A stretch of DNA of 13,353 bases from Pseudomonadota bacterium (GTDB lineage: Bacteria; Pseudomonadota; Alphaproteobacteria; Acetobacterales; Acetobacteraceae). A program made the translations under genes and the position numbers. The stretch lies in NCBI GenBank assembly GCA_021808185.1, contig JAKBCB010000047.1, positions 1-13,353 on the forward strand. The letters are read 5' to 3'. A model generated the notes under the pieces. That model was given only the letters and a program-made list of their open reading frames with translations, did no database searches and was not told where the DNA came from. This document shows positions 5,757 through 12,626 of this stretch, in pieces (position 1 is the stretch's first letter; every line of letters begins with the position of its first letter).

Positions 5757-5781
5757 CTCGGGCGGCGCAACGCCGCCCGAG
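5757..5781 (+). promoter_or_regulatory. Perfect 11-bp hairpin in the leader of the OFA transporter
   Basis: CTCGGGCGGCG (5757-5767) and its exact complement (5771-5781) enclose a CAA loop. A T-run lies before it, not after it, so it is not a normal terminator for the cytochrome gene on this strand. It lies between the palindrome at 5734 and the ribosome site at 5791-5799, where it could stabilise the leader or act in attenuation. Confidence 0.6.
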
Positions 5782-5805
5782 AACGACCGGGCGGAGGGGA
5801 CATCC

Positions 5806-7452
5806 ATGACCGACAGCGGGGCCGTTATCGGGCCTTCCACTGGCATGCTTACACGCGAGCGCATCGTCGCCACCGCGGGCTTTAACCGCTGGCTGGTGCC
5901 GCCGGCCGCCCTGGCGATCCATCTGTGCATCGGCATGGCCTACGGGCTTTCGGTGTTCTGGCTCCCGCTGTCGCGCGCGCTCGGCGTTGCCAAACCCGTG
6001 GCCTGCCCGGACCTCACCCTGCTCGGTGCATTGACGACCACCAGCTGCGACTGGCGCGTGACCGATGTGACGATCGTGTTCACGCTCGGCATCGTCGTGC
6101 TCGGCCTGTCGGCGGCGATCTGGGGCGGCTGGCTGGAGCGGGCCGGCCCGCGCAAGGCCGGCGTGGTCGCGGCGCTGTGCTGGTCCGGCGGGATGCTGTT
6201 CTCCGCGCTGGGCATCTACGCGCACCAGCTCTGGATGATCTGGCTCGGCTCCGGCATCATCGGCGGCATCGGCCTTGGGCTCGGCTACATCTCGCCGGTC
6301 TCCACCCTCATCAAATGGTTCCCGGACCGGCGCGGCATGGCCACCGGCATGGCGATCATGGGCTTCGGCGGCGGCGCGATGATCGGCGCGCCGCTCGCCA
6401 ACCTGCTGATGAACCATTTCCGCTCCGAGAGCAGCGTCGGCGTCTGGCAGACCTTCGCCGTCATGGGTCTGATCTATCTGGTGTTCATGCTCGGCGGCGC
6501 CTTCGGCTATCGCGTACCGCCCGCCGGCTGGCAGCCGGCGGGCTGGACGCCACCCACTTCAAGCGGCGCGCGCATGGTCGCGCACGGCCACGTGCATCTG
6601 AACGACGCGCACAAGACGCTGCAATTCTGGCTGATCTGGGCCGTGCTGTGCCTGAACGTCTCGGCCGGCATCGGCGTGATCGCCATGGCCTCGCCGATGT
6701 TGCAGGAAATCTTCGGCGGCGCGCTGATCGGCCATGCCGATATCGGTTTCACCGCGCTGGATGACGGGCAGAAGAAGGCAGTGGCCGGAATCGCCGCCGG
6801 CTTCACCGGCCTGATCTCGCTGTTCAACATCGGCGGGCGGTTCTTCTGGGCCTCGCTGTCGGACCGGATTGGGCGCAAGACCACGTATTTCATGTTCTTC
6901 GCGCTCGGCATCGCGCTCTACGGCTTGGCGCCGTCGTTCGCGCACATGGGCAGCATCGCGCTGTTCGTCGCCAGCTTCTGCGTCATCCTCTCGATGTACG
7001 GCGGCGGCTTCTCGACGGTGCCGGCATATCTCGCGGATATATTCGGCACCCAGTTCGTCGGCGCCATCCACGGCCGGCTGCTCACCGCCTGGTCCACTGC
7101 CGGCGTGCTCGGCCCGCTTGTCGTCACCTACATCCGCGAGACGCAGATCGCCGCCGGCGTGCCGCGCCAGAACGTGTACGACAACACCATGTACATCCTC
7201 GCCGGCTTTCTGGTGCTCGGCCTGATCTGCAACGCCCTCGTGCGCGCCCTGCCCGCCAGCCGCTTCATGAAGGACAGCGAGGTCGCGGCGTTGCAGGCCC
7301 GCTCGCGCGCCGGCGCTGTCGAGACCGGCTCGTTCGGCATCGGCGCGGGCGCTTTCGACCTGACCAGCGCGCTGGCCTGGGCGGCCGTAGGCATCCCCAT
7401 CGCCTGGGGTGTCTGGATCACGCTGTCCAACGCCCTGGTGCTGTTCCGCTGA
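5806..7452 (+). CDS. OFA-family MFS transporter (oxalate/formate antiporter type) with fused small-subunit-like C-terminus
   Basis: A 548-residue inner-membrane protein of the major facilitator superfamily. It resembles the OFA group, which moves oxalate, formate and other small carboxylates. Family features: the first membrane segment with GMAYGLSVFWLPLSRALG (residues 43-60), the loop-2 region GGWLERAGPRKAG, LGLGYISPVSTLIKWFPDRRGMATGMAIMGFGGGAM (split: LGLGYISPVSTLIKWFPDRR, then GMATGMAIMGFGGG), NIGGRFFWASLSDRIGRK between halves, and GAIHGRLLTAWSTAGVLGP. An insert with two cysteines (C67, C81) lies in the first external loop. Residues about 515-548 (LTSALAWAAVGIPIAWGVWITL) form an extra membrane helix like the separate MFS small subunit found beside other OFA transporters. 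The ATG at 5806 follows GGAGGGG; the frame extends 32 codons upstream without a site. The substrate is not proven. Confidence 0.88.
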   Translation: MTDSGAVIGPSTGMLTRERIVATAGFNRWLVPPAALAIHLCIGMAYGLSVFWLPLSRALGVAKPVACPDLTLLGALTTTSCDWRVTDVTIVFTLGIVVLGLSAAIWGGWLERAGPRKAGVVAALCWSGGMLFSALGIYAHQLWMIWLGSGIIGGIGLGLGYISPVSTLIKWFPDRRGMATGMAIMGFGGGAMIGAPLANLLMNHFRSESSVGVWQTFAVMGLIYLVFMLGGAFGYRVPPAGWQPAGWTPPTSSGARMVAHGHVHLNDAHKTLQFWLIWAVLCLNVSAGIGVIAMASPMLQEIFGGALIGHADIGFTALDDGQKKAVAGIAAGFTGLISLFNIGGRFFWASLSDRIGRKTTYFMFFALGIALYGLAPSFAHMGSIALFVASFCVILSMYGGGFSTVPAYLADIFGTQFVGAIHGRLLTAWSTAGVLGPLVVTYIRETQIAAGVPRQNVYDNTMYILAGFLVLGLICNALVRALPASRFMKDSEVAALQARSRAGAVETGSFGIGAGAFDLTSALAWAAVGIPIAWGVWITLSNALVLFR

Positions 7453-7496
7453 GCCGGCCCCGGCTCACGCGGGCTGGGGCACCAGCCGCGTGAGCC
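7450..7496. terminator. Overlapping inverted repeats at the convergent ends of the transporter and NHL genes
   Basis: TGAGCCGGCCCCGGCTCA (7450-7467) has perfect 8-bp arms and contains the stop codons of both converging genes. A second hairpin pairs 7462-7477 (GGCTCACGCGGGCTGG) with 7482-7496 (CCAGCCGCGTGAGCC), 15 pairs with one bulged G and a GGCA loop. The two share GGCTCA at 7462-7467, so only one can form at a time. There is no T-run on either strand, so this is a terminator by position and stability rather than by the textbook form. Confidence 0.55.
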
Positions 7497-8319
7497 GGGA
7501 CGGCGACAGCTCCGCCAGATAGATCCGCCCCGCGCCGTCCATCCATACGCCGTGCCCGCCGTTCAGCACCGGCCGGCACAGCCCCAGCGGCGCGCCGTCC
7601 GCCGCCAGCAGGTGCAGGCGCGGCACCTGATCCGTCACCAGGATGCGCCCGGCGGGATCGGCGCACACATCCATGGGCCGCGAAAAGCCGCGCCAGGACG
7701 CCAGATGCGTTCCCTCCGGCGAGAACACCTGCACGCGGTCGTTCTCCCGATCCGTCACCAGCACCCGGCCGTCCGCCGTCGCCCAGATGCCGTGCGGGGT
7801 GGCAAACTCGCCCCCGCGTTGCCCCGGCGTGCCCCAGACGCCGAGCGGCGCCAACGTGGCGGAGAACCGGTGCACGCGCGCGGCGCCGTAGCCGTCCGCC
7901 ACATAGATGTCGCCCCAGGGGGCCACGGCAACACTGCTCGGGTGGTTGAACGGCGCTTGCGGCACATGCCGGTCGCCGATGGCGCCGAGCCGCGCGCCTT
8001 TCGCATCGAACACCACGATCTGGTGCGCGTCGCGGTCCACCACGAACACCCGCCCGTCCGGCGCGCAGGTCAGCATGTGGCCGTCGGCGATCTCCCCAGC
8101 CCCCCAGGCCGCGAGGCGCGTGCCGTCCGGCGCCAGTTCCACCACCGAGGGAAGATCCGGATCGACATAGGCATCGTGCCGCAGCAGCACGAAAACATGG
8201 TCGCGCGCGTCGCACGCGACATCGCTGACCAGGCCGCGGCCGAGCGGGATGTCGCCCCATGGCCGCTCGATCGCGTAACGCGCGCCGGCCAGGCCGACGC
8301 AAAGGGTCTCGCGCGGCAT
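7465..8319 (-). CDS. NHL-repeat beta-propeller protein resembling peptidyl-alpha-hydroxyglycine alpha-amidating lyase
   Basis: A 284-residue soluble protein with no signal peptide, made of about five to six NHL-type blades. Repeats of the form ..P.GDIYVADGYGAARVHRFS.. (residues 134-152, shown in part), GRVLVTDRENDRVQVF (184-199) and GRILVTDQ (224-231) are clear. Histidines recur at the same blade position: H81 (DGHML), H126 (FNHPSSV), H176 (TPHGIW) and H256 (GGHGVW). With Y144, these recall the zinc-binding histidines and catalytic tyrosine of amidating lyase (PAL), which splits peptidyl-hydroxyglycine into an amide and glyoxylate. A plain NHL or SMP-30-like protein is the alternative. The ATG is 5 bp after the amidase stop; a GTG two codons upstream is possible. 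It follows the amidase in a two-gene operon. Confidence 0.78.
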   Translation of the reverse strand: MPRETLCVGLAGARYAIERPWGDIPLGRGLVSDVACDARDHVFVLLRHDAYVDPDLPSVVELAPDGTRLAAWGAGEIADGHMLTCAPDGRVFVVDRDAHQIVVFDAKGARLGAIGDRHVPQAPFNHPSSVAVAPWGDIYVADGYGAARVHRFSATLAPLGVWGTPGQRGGEFATPHGIWATADGRVLVTDRENDRVQVFSPEGTHLASWRGFSRPMDVCADPAGRILVTDQVPRLHLLAADGAPLGLCRPVLNGGHGVWMDGAGRIYLAELSPSRLTRLVPQPA

Positions 8320-8324
8320 CGTCA

Positions 8325-9260
8325 CTACAGTGCCGCCTTCGCCAGCATCATGTGCACGCCCTTGTTGCCATCGACGGTTTGCGTCACCCGCAGGTCGCCC
8401 GCCAGGGAGCAGAGCATGTAGGCCTGCGTGCGCGACAGGTTCGTCCGCATGCAGACATGCGTCACCATCTCCCGCACCGCCTGCTTGGCGGCGTCGTCCA
8501 GATCCTCGTCCAGCCCGATGGAGATCAGATGCGTCGGGGTTTCCGCGAAGGGCTGCGTGTAGTGCAGATCCTTGCGCACGGTCAGCCGGAAGGTGCCCTG
8601 CAAGCCGGTTTCCAGCGCGGTGATGCACACTTCGCCATCACCCTGCACGCCATGGCCGTCGCCCGCGTGGAACAGCGCGCCCTCGTTGAACACCGGCAGG
8701 TACAGCGTGGTGCCGGCGCGCAGTTCCTTGTTGTCCATGTTGCCGCCGAACGCGCGCGGCACCGCCGTATCCAGCCGCCCCCAGTGCTTCGGCGGCGCCA
8801 CCGACATCACGCCGAAGAACGGGTCGAGCTTCAGCACCGTGCCCCACGGCAGCGTGCACGTCCCGGCCGCGACATCGATGCGCGGATGCATGACCTCGAA
8901 CACGTCGAAATCCTCCGGCACCGTGCCCTTCAGCGGAATGACGGCGACGAAGCCCCACTGCATCCACGGCTTGATGTCAAGGATATCGACTTGCAGCGTG
9001 TCGCCCGGCATGGCGCCGCGCACATGCACGGGGCCGGTGAGGATATGCGTCCCCTTCTGTGGCAGCCCCGCCAGCACCGCGCTGAATTCCGGCGGCACGG
9101 CGGTCGGGTCCGGGTGCTGGAACGCGCCGGCGCCCGCGGGCACCGTGCGCATCGCCACCGTGTCGCCGGAGTCGATCTCCAGTACCGCCGGCGTCGTGGC
9201 ATCCAGATAGCCCCAGACCATGAGGTCCGGGCGCGCGGGCAGGTCGTGATGGGTCGGCAC
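8325..9260 (-). CDS. Acetamidase/formamidase family protein
   Basis: A 311-residue cytoplasmic amidohydrolase of the FmdA/AmdA family (PF03069), which hydrolyses short amides such as formamide or acetamide to ammonia and the acid. Family motifs: VVWGY-like MVWGYLDATTPAVLEIDSGDTV (split: MVWGYLDATTPAV, LEIDSGDTV), GTHILTGPVHVRGAMPGDTL near residues 70-89, FGGNMDNKELRAGTTLYLPV (the signature of the family), HAGDGHGVQGDGEV and the C-terminal TQTVDGNKGVHMML. The length is on the short side of the family (300-400). The start is a GTG with GGGAGC 6-8 nt upstream; the next in-frame ATG (residue 14) would remove the conserved HHDLPA segment. It is first in an operon with the NHL protein. The gene next to it in the other direction is unrelated. 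The preferred amide is not known. Confidence 0.9.
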   Translation of the reverse strand: MPTHHDLPARPDLMVWGYLDATTPAVLEIDSGDTVAMRTVPAGAGAFQHPDPTAVPPEFSAVLAGLPQKGTHILTGPVHVRGAMPGDTLQVDILDIKPWMQWGFVAVIPLKGTVPEDFDVFEVMHPRIDVAAGTCTLPWGTVLKLDPFFGVMSVAPPKHWGRLDTAVPRAFGGNMDNKELRAGTTLYLPVFNEGALFHAGDGHGVQGDGEVCITALETGLQGTFRLTVRKDLHYTQPFAETPTHLISIGLDEDLDDAAKQAVREMVTHVCMRTNLSRTQAYMLCSLAGDLRVTQTVDGNKGVHMMLAKAAL

Positions 9261-9394
9261 GGGCAGGCTCCCTGATCGTCGTGTGCGCCCACGAGTAAAG
9301 CACGTCGCATGCCATCTGTCGCGGGACGCGCGGGCGTTTCCCCTGCGCCGCCGATCCGTCTAGGCTCTGGGGCAAGCGGGGGCGGAGGGGCGCG
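9261..9394. promoter_or_regulatory. Divergent intergenic region, amidase operon and glycosyltransferase-like gene
   Basis: A 134-bp gap must hold two opposite promoters. Rightwards, TAGGCT (9361-9366) could be a -10 box, with no convincing -35, and GGCGGAGGGG (9381-9390) is a strong ribosome site for the ATG at 9395. Leftwards, only the ribosome site GGGAGC near 9267-9273 is visible. I see no strong palindrome. Confidence 0.35.
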
Positions 9395-10222
9395 ATGCAG
9401 GACTGCGTGATCGGCTGCTTCGCCGACTATGGCTGGCAGGATGTGCGGATCTGGGCCCGTTCGCTGGTCGCCAGCGGCTTCGCCGGGCGCCGCGTGGCGC
9501 TGGTGCGCGACCCGAAGCCCGGCTGCATTCCCGCCCTGGTCGGGCTGGGGTTCGATGTGGTGGATGTCTCCCGCGCCCCGGTCGCCGCCATGCACCATGT
9601 CGAGCGGTTCAGCCAAGTGCGCCACTATCTGTTCAGCCAGCGGCAACAGGGCGTGCGGTTCCGCTGGGTGGTGACGACGGACGTGCGCGATGTCTGCTTC
9701 CAGCGCGACCCGATCAGCTTCCTCGCGCGGCTGGACCCGCCGCGCCTCGTGCTCTCGCAGGAAGGGCTGCGGTATCGCGACGCCGAGTGGAATGCCGGCA
9801 ACCTCATGGCCTCGTTCGGCGAGGAGGCGCTGGCGATTCTGGGTGACACGCCCGCCTGCAACGCCGGCGTGCTGGCTGGCGGGCACCAGATGATCGAGGG
9901 CCTGTCGCACCTGATCGAGACCCTCGCCCGCGCCGCGTTCATCGAGGCATCGGATCAGGCGTCGCTCAACCTGCTCACGTCCTCGCTCGCCAGCGGGCTG
10001 TTCGCCCATCGCGCGGGCTCGGCGGAGCCATGGGCGTGCCAGGCCGGCGTAATGGCGGACCCGCGCCGCATCGCGCGCAACCGGCCGAACCTGCTCGGCC
10101 CCGAGCCGATGTTCCGTGACGGCATCGTCCGTACCGCGAACGGCGAGCCCTACGCCATCGTGCACCAATACGACCGCGTCCCCGCCTGGGACGCGGCGAT
10201 CACCGCGCGGTTCGGATCGTAG
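9395..10222 (+). CDS. Glycosyltransferase-like protein of unknown function
   Basis: A 275-residue soluble protein without signal peptide or membrane segment. The N-terminus alternates strands and helices (CVIGCFADYGWQDVRIWARSL, shown in part, then GRRVALVRD). Residues 91-106 read WVVTTDVRDVCFQRDP, a D-x-x-D motif (D96, D99) at the end of a hydrophobic strand followed by a V-FQ-DP segment. This is how GT-A-fold glycosyltransferases present the metal- and nucleotide-sugar-binding acid. Later NAGVLAGGH (around 158-166) and SDQASLNLL resemble the 'N-G-ggg' and 'DQ' segments of such enzymes. I cannot name donor or acceptor. The ATG follows GGCGGAGGGG. It is a single-gene unit, converging with the ASKHA gene 13 bp downstream, and is unrelated in function to its neighbours. 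Confidence 0.72.
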   Translation: MQDCVIGCFADYGWQDVRIWARSLVASGFAGRRVALVRDPKPGCIPALVGLGFDVVDVSRAPVAAMHHVERFSQVRHYLFSQRQQGVRFRWVVTTDVRDVCFQRDPISFLARLDPPRLVLSQEGLRYRDAEWNAGNLMASFGEEALAILGDTPACNAGVLAGGHQMIEGLSHLIETLARAAFIEASDQASLNLLTSSLASGLFAHRAGSAEPWACQAGVMADPRRIARNRPNLLGPEPMFRDGIVRTANGEPYAIVHQYDRVPAWDAAITARFGS

Positions 10223-10235
10223 GCGCCGGCACCTG

Positions 10236-12284
10236 TCAGCCGCCCCGCCGCCGCCCGCCCCGCCGCCCGCCGCTGGCCGGCTCCGCCCGCTCCGGCAGGC
10301 TCACGGCGGCGGCCAGATGCGGGAACGCGTCGCGGCCGTTCGGCAGCGCCATGGCGTGCACGAAATGCTCCTGGAAGCGGCTCTCCAGCGCGGTCTCGAT
10401 CTTCTCCACCCGCCGCACCAGCGCCTCCACCTCCGCCCGGTGGGCGCGGTTTACCAGCGCCATGCGCGCGCCGGTGCCGGCGGCGTTGCCCACCGCACTC
10501 ACGCGGTCCAGCCGGCAATCCGGGATCAGCCCGATCACCATGGCGTATTTCGGGTCGATGTAGCTGCCGAAGGCGCCGGCGAGCTTGATGCGGTCCACCT
10601 GCTCCACGCCCAGGTGGTCCATCAGCAGCCGCACGCCGGCATACAGCGCGCCCTTGGCCAACTGGATGGCGCGGATGTCGTTCTGCGTGACGGAGATGCT
10701 CACCGCGCCGTCCCAGATGCGATATGCGAAGGTGCGCGCATCGGCGACGATGCGCGGGCTGCGCGCCATCAGCTCGCCGTTGATGAGGCCCTCGGCGGTG
10801 ACGATGCCGGCGAGGAACATCTCCGCCACCGCCTCGATGATGCCGGAGCCGCAGATGCCGGTGACGCCCACGGTTTCGATCTGCTCGTCGAACCCGGCCT
10901 CGTCGGACCAGGCATCGACGCCCAGCACCTTGAAGCGCGGTTCCAGCGTGACCGGGTCGATGCGCACCCGCTCGATCGCTCCCGGTGCCGCGCGCTGGCC
11001 GGAGGTGATCTGCGCGCCCTCGAAGGCGGGGCCGGTGGGCGAGCTTGCCGCCAGAACGCGCTCGCGGTTGCCGAGCAGGATTTCGGCATTGGTGCCGACA
11101 TCGACGACAAGGCAGATGTCGTCGCCGTGCTGCGGCCCCTCGGCCAGCGCCACCGCCGCCGCATCGGCGCCGACATGCCCCGCGATGCAGGGCAGCACGT
11201 ACACCCGCCCGCCCGGGTTGATCGGCAGCCCCAGATCACGCGACGGCATGCGGATCGCCGAGGAAATCGCCAGCGCGAACGGCGCCTGACCCAGCTCGGT
11301 CGGGTCGATGCCCAAAAACAGGTGGTGCATCACCGGGTTGCCCACGAACACCGCTTCCAGCACCTCGCTCGCCGGCACCTCCGCCTGGGCGCACAGCCGG
11401 TCGATCAGTCCGGCGATGGCGCCGCGCACCGCGTCCGTCAGCGCACCCCGGTCGTTCGGGTTGAGCATGAGGTAGGAAATCCGGCTCATCAGATCCTCGC
11501 CGAACCGGATCTGCGGGTTGGCGGTGCCGGCGGAGGACACGGCGCGGCCCGTGGTCAGGTCCACCAGATGCCCGGCGATGGTGGTCGAGCCGATGTCGAA
11601 GGCTAATCCGTATAGCCTTGCCTGCACGCCCGGCCACAGCGCGACCACTTCCGGCCGGTCCACGTCCTGATGCACCGCCGCCGTCACCGTCCAGTGGCCG
11701 GCGCGCAACACCGATTGCACCCGTGGGTGCAACCTCGGGTCGAGTGCGACGCCGCGAAATTCGCCGGTCGCCTCGATGGCCGCGAGCATCCGGTCCGTGT
11801 CGCCCAGCGGGTGTTCCATGTCTGGCTCCGACACCCGCACGGTGACAAGGCGGGTGGCGGCGTCCATGTCGATGGCGCGCGTCTCGGCGCGCTTGCGCAC
11901 GACCTGCCGGTTGACGGCGAATTCGGTGGGCACGTCCACCACCAGATCGCCCATGACCTTCGCCGCGCAAGACAGGCGGCGATTGTCGGCCAGCACGCCA
12001 CGCTTGCGGTAAGGCGCCTCGGTCGTGTCGGCTTCGGACAAGTGATCGGCGCGGCTGGTGATGCCGTGCTTGGAGAACTCGCCGTCCACCACCTCCACCT
12101 GGCAGCGCCCGCACAGGCCGCGCCCGCCGCAGACGCTTTCCACATACACGCCCAGTTGCCGTGCCGCATCCAGCAGCGGCGTGCCGAGCGGGAAGCGCCC
12201 GCGCCGTCCGCTCGGCATGAACAGCACGAGCGCGTCCTTTTGTGTCGCCATGGGGGGGATCACCGGCACCATCTGGTCCATCAT
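10236..12284 (-). CDS. ASKHA-domain 2Fe-2S protein, corrinoid reductive activator (RACo/RamA-like)
   Basis: A 682-residue cytoplasmic protein. Residues about 17-120 are a plant-type 2Fe-2S ferredoxin domain with C52-x5-C58-x2-C61 and C106 (ESVCGGRGLCGRCQVEV, later RLSCAAKV). A linker region (about 120-222) follows, then an actin-like ATPase (ASKHA, DUF4445) with phosphate loops YGLAFDIGSTTIAGHLVDL (D230) and VVDVGTNAEILLGN (near 390), GNPVMHHLFLG, TGICGSGIIEAVAEMF and KLAGAFGSYIDP. Such proteins use ATP hydrolysis to drive reduction of oxidised cob(II)alamin to cob(I)alamin in corrinoid methyltransferases. In this context the client would be a divided methionine synthase. The ATG overlaps the stop of the upstream small gene (ATGA). 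The last residues, GGRRGGRRRGG, form an unusual basic tail. The enzymatic family is sure; the client is inferred. Confidence 0.92.
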   Translation of the reverse strand: MMDQMVPVIPPMATQKDALVLFMPSGRRGRFPLGTPLLDAARQLGVYVESVCGGRGLCGRCQVEVVDGEFSKHGITSRADHLSEADTTEAPYRKRGVLADNRRLSCAAKVMGDLVVDVPTEFAVNRQVVRKRAETRAIDMDAATRLVTVRVSEPDMEHPLGDTDRMLAAIEATGEFRGVALDPRLHPRVQSVLRAGHWTVTAAVHQDVDRPEVVALWPGVQARLYGLAFDIGSTTIAGHLVDLTTGRAVSSAGTANPQIRFGEDLMSRISYLMLNPNDRGALTDAVRGAIAGLIDRLCAQAEVPASEVLEAVFVGNPVMHHLFLGIDPTELGQAPFALAISSAIRMPSRDLGLPINPGGRVYVLPCIAGHVGADAAAVALAEGPQHGDDICLVVDVGTNAEILLGNRERVLAASSPTGPAFEGAQITSGQRAAPGAIERVRIDPVTLEPRFKVLGVDAWSDEAGFDEQIETVGVTGICGSGIIEAVAEMFLAGIVTAEGLINGELMARSPRIVADARTFAYRIWDGAVSISVTQNDIRAIQLAKGALYAGVRLLMDHLGVEQVDRIKLAGAFGSYIDPKYAMVIGLIPDCRLDRVSAVGNAAGTGARMALVNRAHRAEVEALVRRVEKIETALESRFQEHFVHAMALPNGRDAFPHLAAAVSLPERAEPASGGRRGGRRRGG

Positions 12285-12583
12285 GCCGCGTCCCGGCCGC
12301 CGGATTTCACCAGCGCATCGAGCCGCGCGTCGTCGTAGCGCGCCAGCAGGTCGGCCACCGCCGCGTCCGCCTCGGCCGCCATGTCGTCGCCGCACGGCTC
12401 CGCCGCGCCACGCCGCCATTCGGCCAGATAGGCATCGGTGTCCCGCGCGCCAGACCGCATGGCCGCGCGATCCACGGCGGTGATGAACCGCTCCGGCAAT
12501 TCGCGCTTTTCCGTGGTCCGGCCCTGCTTGACGATGACCTGCGTGGGGATGTCGCGCCAATAGAGGACGATGCGCTGCGCCAT
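12281..12583 (-). CDS. Small PF13769-type ('virulence factor') protein coupled to the corrinoid activator
   Basis: A 100-residue cytoplasmic protein beginning MAQRIVLYWRDIPTQVIVKQ and continuing GRTTEKRELPERF, a pattern of the family labelled 'virulence factor' (PF13769). That name comes from weak evidence and says little here. The N-terminal half (to about residue 60) is a compact strand-helix region (IVLYWRDIPTQVIVK; LPERFITAVDRAAM; DTDAYLAEWRR); the rest is an acidic, Ala-rich helix. The ATG at 12583 has AAGGAGG about 10 nt upstream; an upstream in-frame ATG at 12643 would place that site inside the gene. Its stop overlaps the activator start (ATGA), so the two are made together. This small family recurs beside the ASKHA activator and methyltransferase genes in Alphaproteobacteria, from memory, suggesting a role in cobalamin methionine synthesis. 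Confidence 0.82.
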   Translation of the reverse strand: MAQRIVLYWRDIPTQVIVKQGRTTEKRELPERFITAVDRAAMRSGARDTDAYLAEWRRGAAEPCGDDMAAEADAAVADLLARYDDARLDALVKSGGRDAA

Positions 12584-12607
12584 GTGCGGGGAGCCTCCTT
12601 GTGCCGG

Positions 12608-12622
12608 CGGTGTGGCACACCG
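12608..12622. promoter_or_regulatory. Operator-like palindrome CGGTGTGGCACACCG
   Basis: Perfect 7-bp arms around one central base, 25 bp before the leftward ATG and 85 bp before the rightward ATG. It is well placed for a regulator acting on both units. The regulator is unknown. Confidence 0.45.
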
Positions 12623-12626
12623 GGCG

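Larger units (their letters stand above)
5635..5805. other. Gap between cytochrome c and transporter genes
   Basis: The 171-bp gap holds the 16-bp palindrome, the 11-bp hairpin and a GGAGGGG ribosome site described in other entries. TTGGCA at 5710-5715 could be a -35 box, with a poor -10 match (CATTGT) 17 bp further on that overlaps the palindrome. The first part (5635-5700) shows nothing I recognise. Confidence 0.4.

Noticed and set aside
5233..6417. Minus-strand open frame spanning the cytochrome c and transporter starts
   Set aside because: It crosses two real genes and a regulatory gap. The product is rich in Arg, Asp, His and Ala with no domain.
10223..10235. Terminator between the glycosyltransferase-like gene and the ASKHA gene
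   Set aside because: The 13-bp convergent gap contains only the short palindrome GGCGCC-type sequence, too small to claim as a terminator.
10116..11606. Plus-strand open frame of 496 codons antisense to the ASKHA gene
   Set aside because: A shadow of the high-GC ASKHA coding sequence. The product is His/Arg/Ala-rich and without motifs.
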